From positions 1 through 20,895 of the forward strand of contig JBGUIU010000190.1 in assembly GCA_045113275.1 (NCBI GenBank): 20,895 nt of DNA. Reading direction: 5' to 3'. The notes under the pieces were generated by a model, which did no database searches, was not told the DNA's origin, and saw nothing but the letters and a program-made list of their open reading frames with translations. Positions 15,511 to 20,895 of the stretch are shown in pieces; position 1 is the stretch's first letter, and the number at the start of each line of letters is the position of its first letter. Source of the DNA: UBA1181 sp045113275. Its GTDB lineage: Bacteria; Bacteroidota; Bacteroidia; Bacteroidales; Paludibacteraceae. Made by a program: the position numbers and the translations under genes.

Positions 15511-15944
15511 AGAATACACAACCCCTATTCGAAGGAGAAGGTATCAAAGAGTTGATTCCACAAAGAGACCCCATCATGATGGTCGACACATTCTATGATG
15601 CCGATGAGATGGAATGCAATACAGGCTTGCTAATCAAACCTGAAAATATCTTCTGCGAAAATGGAGAGTTCTTAGAACCTGGACTGATTGAGCATATTGC
15701 TCAATCAGCTTCTGCTTTTGCAGGTTACAAAGAAAAACTCAAAAACGCAGAAAACCCTCCTATCGGATACATTGGTGAGATAAAAAAATTCAAACTGATA
15801 AGACGGGCAAAAGTGGGAGAACGTGTCTTAACACACATTAAAACAGTTTCTGAGATTATGAACGTCTCTCTCATCAAGACGGAAGCTAAAGTAAACGACG
15901 AAATCATCGCAACTTGCCAGATGAAAATTTTCATAAAAGAATAA
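15507..15944 (+). CDS. ApeP-like 3-hydroxyacyl-ACP dehydratase (hotdog fold), Glu-bearing subunit
   Basis: A 145-residue single hotdog domain related to FabZ and resembling ApeP of aryl polyene clusters. The N-terminal pattern ELIPQRDPIMMVD corresponds to LxPHRxPxLLVD of FabZ. The segment GEFLEPGLIEHIAQ matches the FabZ central helix, keeping the catalytic acid as E62 (EHIAQ for EAMAQ). The HFPG motif that supplies the FabZ histidine is absent: no His lies between residues 40 and 61. It probably removes water from 3-hydroxyacyl-ACP only together with a partner, most likely the His-bearing dehydratase at 16444. Overlaps the ACP gene by 4 nt and precedes the thioesterase gene by 3 nt. Confidence 0.85.
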   Translation: MKNTQPLFEGEGIKELIPQRDPIMMVDTFYDADEMECNTGLLIKPENIFCENGEFLEPGLIEHIAQSASAFAGYKEKLKNAENPPIGYIGEIKKFKLIRRAKVGERVLTHIKTVSEIMNVSLIKTEAKVNDEIIATCQMKIFIKE

Positions 15945-15947
15945 TCC

Positions 15948-16391
15948 ATGAGCAAAACGGGTCAATCCTCATCTCCTCAGCTCACCAACCGAATTGAAGT
16001 CAAAGTGAGATTCTCCGAGGTGGACTCAATTCATGTGGTTTGGCATGGAAACTACGTCAAATACATGGAAGATGGTCGTGAAAATTTTGGAGAACAATAT
16101 GGTCTAGAATACCTTACCATGTTCAACAATGGTTACACAGCGCCCGTCGTGGATATGAAGCTTCAGTTCAAACAAAGTGTTTCCGTAGGAGAAACTGTCA
16201 TTGTAGAAACTACGTACCGTCCATGCCGCTCTGCTAAATTAATCTTCGATTACGTTATTTATAACAAAAAAGACATGAGCGTCGTACTGACGGCTGAAAC
16301 CACACAAGTCTTCATGAGCAGAGATGGAGATTTGCAACTTTCAAATCCAGACTTTTTCCAGAAATGGAAAGAACGTTGGAAACGAAGCTGA
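15948..16391 (+). CDS. YbgC/4HBT-type acyl thioesterase (hotdog fold)
   Basis: A 147-residue hotdog protein of the 4-hydroxybenzoyl-CoA thioesterase superfamily. The N-terminal signature VRFSEVDSIHVVWHGNYVKYMEDGRENF aligns with the YbgC active site: D26 is the catalytic Asp and H33 follows at the same seven-residue spacing as in YbgC (DTDAGGVVYH). Such enzymes hydrolyse acyl-CoA or acyl-ACP thioesters; in aryl polyene clusters a 4HBT thioesterase is a regular component, perhaps for release or editing of chains. The first dozen residues (Ser/Gln-rich) are probably disordered. The gene is embedded in the operon, 3 nt after the ApeP-like gene. Confidence 0.9.
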   Translation: MSKTGQSSSPQLTNRIEVKVRFSEVDSIHVVWHGNYVKYMEDGRENFGEQYGLEYLTMFNNGYTAPVVDMKLQFKQSVSVGETVIVETTYRPCRSAKLIFDYVIYNKKDMSVVLTAETTQVFMSRDGDLQLSNPDFFQKWKERWKRS

Positions 16392-16443
16392 TTTTCTAAA
16401 TTATTTTCTAATTTATTCATCAGAAATCTTTATTCAAAACAAT

Positions 16444-16821
16444 ATGCTAAAAGGAGATTTTTTCACCATAGAACAAATATCAGAAAGAGACGGCGAAACG
16501 GTTTTCTTAACCGCTATGAATGCTAGTCACGACATTTACAAAGGACACTTCCCTGGAGACCCAATATGTCCTGGTGTTTGTAATATCCAAACCATTCGTG
16601 AATGTGCGGAAATCAAATTGAGCAAGAAACTCAGAATCGAGTCAATCGCTCATTGTAAATTTGCTGCACTCATCACTCCTCAAGCATGTCCAAAACTACT
16701 GATATCTCTTCACTTGGAAACAAAAGAAGACGGTAACATCATGGCCATTGCTAAAATCACATCTCCTGATGAATCAATCTTATATTTAGAATACAAGGGG
16801 GAATATAGTATAGAACAATAA
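16444..16821 (+). CDS. ApeI-like 3-hydroxyacyl-ACP dehydratase (hotdog fold), His-bearing subunit
   Basis: The ATG at 16444 gives a 125-residue FabZ/FabA-like hotdog domain. The frame is open back to 16324, inside the thioesterase gene, but those 40 residues look unlike the family. The motif GHFPGDPICPGV supplies the dehydratase histidine H35. The acidic residue that lies 14 positions further in FabZ is Q49 here (VCNIQTIRE for VLILEAMAQ), so the usual Glu is missing. Resembles the ApeI-type dehydratase domain of aryl polyene clusters. It presumably dehydrates 3-hydroxyacyl-ACP to build conjugated double bonds, in partnership with the Glu-bearing ApeP-like protein encoded at 15507. A 52-nt AT-rich gap separates it from the thioesterase; the transporter follows after 12 nt. 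Confidence 0.85.
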   Translation: MLKGDFFTIEQISERDGETVFLTAMNASHDIYKGHFPGDPICPGVCNIQTIRECAEIKLSKKLRIESIAHCKFAALITPQACPKLLISLHLETKEDGNIMAIAKITSPDESILYLEYKGEYSIEQ

Positions 16822-16833
16822 ATCACATGCACC

Positions 16834-19800
16834 ATGACGAAACTGGCTATATCGGTTTACCATTTTTTCAAAAAGAATAGATTCATATTTTGGATCTCAC
16901 TACTCCTTAGTACCGCCTTCTTCGTGTATTTCGGAACAAAAATCGAATATGAAGAAGATGTTACTAAATTGTTGCCTTCTATCGAAAAGGAAGACAACTC
17001 AAACGAAGTGGTTTTTGAAAATCTGAAAGTTAAAGATAAACTTTTTATCATATTCAAGCCTAAACAAGATACAGCAGATGTTTTTCGCGTCTCAGCGTCG
17101 GTAGATACCTTCATGGAACAGCTACTATCGAACCAGGTATGTGCAGAAATGTTGGACGAACCTCTATACAAAGTTGATGTTGATATGCTGAAACAAGGTA
17201 TCAGCGAACTATACAACCAACTTCCTTGTTTTATTGATAGCTCTGACTACGCTCAAATAGATGCTCTGACTACCAAACAGGCAATCAATCAACAGATGCA
17301 AGAGAACTTAATGACTCTCTACTCTCCTACAGGTGCCATGTTTGCAGACGTAATCCTAAAAGACCCTCTCGCCTTCCGAAAAGTCTTCATGAATAAGATG
17401 AATGCGGTGAAAGATGGATTGGGTTCTAATTATAAAATCATTGACAAACATTTCTTTTCGCCCGATAGTGCCATCGCAATTGCGTGGTTATCTCCTAATT
17501 TTATCACGTTCAACTCTAAGCTGAGTAGTAAACTCATCAATGAAATAGATAAGGAGATCGAACGATACAATGAACTATATCCAGACATAGAGATCTATTA
17601 TCATGGATCTGCACCTCAGAGCGTATTTAACGCAAAGCAAATCAAGTCAGATCTATTCATGACACTCTCTGTTTCCATGGCCATCATCTGTCTGATTCTT
17701 CTTTTATGTTACAGAGACCCTAAATTCATCATACAGATGGCCTTGCCTATCGGTTATGGATTCTTCTTTGCTTTAACCATTATTTATTTTATAAAAGGTA
17801 GAATCTCATTACTTGCACTGGGAATCGGTGCCATCGTTTTAGGTGTCGCCTTAAGCTATTGCCTACATGTCTTGATTCATAAGAAACATGTGAAAAACCC
17901 TGTCAAGGTTATTGAAGAACAAGCCGTTCCTGTCGTATTAGGTTCATTAACCACCATAGGCGCCTTCATGAGTCTTCTGTTCACACGTGCCGAACTACTA
18001 AAAGACTTTGGTATCTTTGCTTCTCTTGCCCTGATAGGAACAACGATGTTCTGTCTCTTCTTCCTCCCACAATTCTTTGGAGAAAACGACAGGATTAAGC
18101 CATCCCAAAAGGCCTTGGTATTACTCAATAAAATCAACACCTACCCTTTTGAACGAAAAACATGGCTCATTAGCGGTATTATATTCATCAGTATCTTGTG
18201 CATCTTCACCTCAGACTGGGTTAAGTTTGATGCAAACCTAAAACACATCAGCCACTATGAACCCAAAGTGATTGAGTCACAGAAAATACTGGCTGAACAT
18301 ACTACAAAAGAATACCAAACAGTATATTTTGCAGCCACTTCCGCAAATCTAGATTCTGCTCTGACCTATAGTCGGAACATGGCAAAAACATTTAATGCAT
18401 TGGAAGAACTGGAAAAGATAGGTCCATTCTCCGCAAGCCAAAATCAACTGTTCCTACTACAATCTGAACAACAGAAACACATTGATCAATGGAACAAATA
18501 TTGGACAGCAGACAAAAAGAAACAAGTCATATCCGACATGAACGAAGCAGCTATCAACTGCGGATTCGTTCCTGATTCATTGTACACATTCCGTCAGCTG
18601 ATAGAGGATACGCTTCACCATCCGTTCTCCTTGTACGAATGCAATGCAATCCCTAATTCTATCAAATGTAACATGATAGAATACACCGATGGCAAATATC
18701 TTGTCTTGACCCCTATTCTCGTAAAAGAAGAAAACAAAAAAGAGGTTTGCGATGAGGCAACCGCACATGAACACATTGTCGTCATCGACCCATTCTATTA
18801 TACCAGTGACATGCTGAAACTGATTCATGATGATTTCAACGTCACACTGGGAATCTCTTCCATATTTGTACTCATTGTTTTGCTAATTGCTTATAGAAGT
18901 ATCATATTAGCCTTTATTTCTTTCTTGCCGATGACATTAAGTTGGTACATCGTATTAGGCATCATGGGAATCTTTGGCATTCAATTCAATCTGATCAACA
19001 TCGTTGTCTCCTCTTTCATTTATGGAGTCGGCGTTGACTATAGTATCTTCGTTATGGATGGACTGCTGACGGAATACCGAACCAAGAATAATCTGTTGGT
19101 TTTCCACAAAACAGCCATATTCTTCTCGGCAATGGTGTTAATCATTACGGTAACATCCCTTCTCTTTGCTCACCATCCATCTGTTCGTTCCATTGGTGTT
19201 TCCACACTAATCGGTATGACCTCGGCAGTGCTGATTGCCTACTCTCTTCAACCATTCTTATTCTATTGGTTGATTAAAAGACAAGCCGCACAAGGCGCAG
19301 CCCCTATCACGATCTTCAACATTCTTCACGGAGAAGTATTCTTCAATAAGAAACAGGAGATGTCCAACAAGCAACAAATTCGCAACCTATATGAATACAA
19401 GGGCTACGAGGTAGAAAAAAGCATCAAAGCAGAACTCAAAGAGACACATAATTATAAAATGCTGAATGGTCTCTTCCCTACTTCCGGCAAGATGTTGGAT
19501 TACAACTGCAAATACGGATTAAAAGCTTACTGGTTCCACCTCAATTCAAAAGAGATAGAGATTGTGGGATATGATAAAGATGAATATGCCATTACCATTG
19601 CGAACAACTGTTATCAGAAAGACGATCGCATCAAGTTCACTTCCAACGAAGCGATTCTTGACAACTCATTCGATATCATTACCATCAATCCATCCGACAC
19701 CACTACATTAGATAAACTGAATGCATGCTTAACATCTGCTAAAGTAATAGTGCTTCACAAAGAGATGGTAGGCAAGGTGACAATACCTAACGACTTTCAA

Positions 19801-19845
19801 AAGAAAGACGAAGACAACTGTTTCATCCTTTATACTAAACTATAA
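16834..19845 (+). CDS. MMPL/RND-type lipid exporter with C-terminal methyltransferase-like domain
   Basis: A 1003-residue inner-membrane protein with the two-fold RND/MMPL layout: first TM (about 18-33), periplasmic domain (about 35-270), TM bundle (about 274-415), TM (444-462), second periplasmic domain, second TM bundle (669-814). The second half keeps the proton-relay-like motif GVGVDYS (D735); the equivalent place in the first half reads GVALSY (337-342) without the Asp. MMPL proteins in aryl polyene clusters are thought to move the lipid across the inner membrane. After the last TM come about 190 extra cytoplasmic residues: LDYNCKYGLKAYW (888-900), IVGYDKDEYAITIANN and FDIITINP are laid out like methyltransferase motifs I, II and IV, but the glycine-rich SAM loop is degraded. 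The FAD protein gene starts 2 nt after the stop. Confidence 0.88.
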   Translation: MTKLAISVYHFFKKNRFIFWISLLLSTAFFVYFGTKIEYEEDVTKLLPSIEKEDNSNEVVFENLKVKDKLFIIFKPKQDTADVFRVSASVDTFMEQLLSNQVCAEMLDEPLYKVDVDMLKQGISELYNQLPCFIDSSDYAQIDALTTKQAINQQMQENLMTLYSPTGAMFADVILKDPLAFRKVFMNKMNAVKDGLGSNYKIIDKHFFSPDSAIAIAWLSPNFITFNSKLSSKLINEIDKEIERYNELYPDIEIYYHGSAPQSVFNAKQIKSDLFMTLSVSMAIICLILLLCYRDPKFIIQMALPIGYGFFFALTIIYFIKGRISLLALGIGAIVLGVALSYCLHVLIHKKHVKNPVKVIEEQAVPVVLGSLTTIGAFMSLLFTRAELLKDFGIFASLALIGTTMFCLFFLPQFFGENDRIKPSQKALVLLNKINTYPFERKTWLISGIIFISILCIFTSDWVKFDANLKHISHYEPKVIESQKILAEHTTKEYQTVYFAATSANLDSALTYSRNMAKTFNALEELEKIGPFSASQNQLFLLQSEQQKHIDQWNKYWTADKKKQVISDMNEAAINCGFVPDSLYTFRQLIEDTLHHPFSLYECNAIPNSIKCNMIEYTDGKYLVLTPILVKEENKKEVCDEATAHEHIVVIDPFYYTSDMLKLIHDDFNVTLGISSIFVLIVLLIAYRSIILAFISFLPMTLSWYIVLGIMGIFGIQFNLINIVVSSFIYGVGVDYSIFVMDGLLTEYRTKNNLLVFHKTAIFFSAMVLIITVTSLLFAHHPSVRSIGVSTLIGMTSAVLIAYSLQPFLFYWLIKRQAAQGAAPITIFNILHGEVFFNKKQEMSNKQQIRNLYEYKGYEVEKSIKAELKETHNYKMLNGLFPTSGKMLDYNCKYGLKAYWFHLNSKEIEIVGYDKDEYAITIANNCYQKDDRIKFTSNEAILDNSFDIITINPSDTTTLDKLNACLTSAKVIVLHKEMVGKVTIPNDFQKKDEDNCFILYTKL

Positions 19846-19847
19846 CC

Positions 19848-20895
19848 ATGAAGTTCGATGTAGTGATACTTGGAGCAGGGCTCGGAGGATTAGAATGTGG
19901 TTACACACTCTCTAAAAACGGGTATAAGGTATGCGTTTTAGAACAGAATCCTCTATTGGGTGGTTGTTTGCAAACCTTTAAACGCAAAGGAACCTCCTTT
20001 GATACAGGCTTTCACTACATTGGTGGATTAGCAGAAGGACAACACCTCAACCATCTTTTCCACTATTTTGATTTAATGAGTCTGCCATGGAAAAAGTTGG
20101 ATGAGACATGTTTCGACGAAGTCATTTTCAACGGTAAAAGTTATGCCTTTGCCAATGGATATGAACCATTCATTGAGACGTTAGCAAAGGAATTCCCGAA
20201 TCAGAAAGAGAATCTAAAGCAATACATTGCCATCCTTAGTGAAATAGGACGAAATATTTTCCATAGCTTTTCCCCCCGTAATGCAGAAGAGTTTTATCAA
20301 TCCAAGGCATTCACCCAATCAGCCTATGATTTCTTAAACGAAACCATTAGCGATCCCACACTGAGGAATGTATTAGCAGGCACCTCTCTCAAGATGGAAC
20401 TCCATCCCGAGAAACTGCCATTATATATCTTTGCACAAATCAACGACTCCTTCATTCAAAGTGCATGGCGAATTGAAGGAGGAGGAATGCAGATAGCCCA
20501 AAAGCTGGCGCAAAGCATTGAGCAGCAAGGAGGAACGATACGAACCCACGCAAAAGTGGTGGAATTAATTGAAGAAGAGGGACAAATCAGCAGAGCGATT
20601 CTCTCCAATGGAGAAGAAATCGAAGGTTCCTATTTTATATCAAACATTCATCCTGTGGGGACCCTAAACTTAATACATGAAAGCAAGGTGATTCGAAACA
20701 TCTACAAACGTAGGATTACGAATATGGCCAACACCTACGGAATGTTCACCGCCAATCTGCAATTAAAAGATGGAGAGGTCCCTTATTTGAATCGGAACAT
20801 ATACCTCTACGAGACCGACGATATCTGGTCGTATCACCATTACCAAGAAGGGAAGAAAACCGACTGCGTACTGGTCAGCTATCAAACCCCAGCAA
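19848..20895 (+). CDS. CrtI/phytoene-desaturase-like FAD-dependent oxidoreductase (cut by right edge)
   Basis: The first 349 codons are open to the window end with no stop. An N-terminal dinucleotide-binding fold has GAGLGG (9-14) and an acidic end of strand 2 at E32 (CVLEQN). This is followed by LLGGCLQTFKRKGTSFDTGFHYIGG, the pattern of the phytoene desaturase/retinol saturase family of FAD-dependent amine-oxidase-like proteins. The segment WRIEGGGMQIAQKLAQSIEQQGG is the second conserved FAD-contact region. Such enzymes desaturate, saturate or isomerise polyene chains. In this operon a role in tailoring or protecting the conjugated chain is plausible but is inference. It begins 2 nt after the transporter stop, so it is clearly in the same operon. 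Confidence 0.88.
   Translation, partial: MKFDVVILGAGLGGLECGYTLSKNGYKVCVLEQNPLLGGCLQTFKRKGTSFDTGFHYIGGLAEGQHLNHLFHYFDLMSLPWKKLDETCFDEVIFNGKSYAFANGYEPFIETLAKEFPNQKENLKQYIAILSEIGRNIFHSFSPRNAEEFYQSKAFTQSAYDFLNETISDPTLRNVLAGTSLKMELHPEKLPLYIFAQINDSFIQSAWRIEGGGMQIAQKLAQSIEQQGGTIRTHAKVVELIEEEGQISRAILSNGEEIEGSYFISNIHPVGTLNLIHESKVIRNIYKRRITNMANTYGMFTANLQLKDGEVPYLNRNIYLYETDDIWSYHHYQEGKKTDCVLVSYQTPA

Noticed and set aside
16324..16443. 40-residue N-terminal extension of the His-type dehydratase
   Set aside because: It overlaps the end of the thioesterase gene in another frame and does not resemble a hotdog N-terminus; the ATG at 16444 gives the normal start.

Overview
The window looks like a chromosomal stretch from a Bacteroidales bacterium. 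It is AT-rich. Several intergenic regions carry the Bacteroidetes promoter signature (-7 TAnnTTTG, -33 TTTG-like). The gene content is also typical: DUF4290 next to murA, a LolA-like gene behind ftsK, a Rho with a long N-terminal insert, and a two-dehydratase aryl-polyene-type pigment operon. I cannot name the genus from the sequence alone. I see no insertion sequence, phage gene, CRISPR array or rRNA.

Left part (about 1-10,440, all minus strand): a housekeeping block. Read in the direction of transcription it runs rho (own promoter, about 130-nt leader, own hairpin terminator), then ftsK, a LolA-like periplasmic lipoprotein carrier, trxB, ligA, a small DUF6913-like protein, dapA (followed by a clear intrinsic terminator), and the start of truA, which runs off the left edge. 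ftsK to dapA are closely spaced and probably largely co-transcribed.

Middle (about 10,560-13,840): plus-strand DUF4290 gene and murA (with the fosfomycin-insensitive Asp in place of the catalytic Cys), then a two-hairpin 3' end whose second hairpin also serves two identical minus-strand tRNA-Asp(GTC) genes arriving from the other side. After these comes a minus-strand secreted alpha/beta-hydrolase with its own promoter.

Right part (about 13,880-20,895, plus strand): the beginning of a tightly packed operon driven by a textbook promoter (TTTG-N19-TATCTTTG). The order is beta-ketoacyl-ACP synthase, acyl carrier protein, ApeP-like dehydratase, YbgC-like hotdog thioesterase, ApeI-like dehydratase, MMPL-type transporter with an extra C-terminal methyltransferase-like domain, and a CrtI-like FAD oxidoreductase cut by the window edge. 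This matches the aryl polyene/flexirubin type of type II polyketide pathway: an acyl chain is extended and dehydrated on an ACP and the polyene lipid is then handled by an MMPL exporter. The ammonia-lyase, ketoreductase, second ketosynthase and acyltransferase expected for such a cluster would lie beyond the right edge.

The most interesting observations are these: the two dehydratases appear to hold complementary halves of one FabZ-type active site (His in one, Glu in the other); the transporter is fused to a degenerate Rossmann/SAM-methyltransferase-like domain; and a 32-codon leader ORF ends inside the first gene of the pigment operon.
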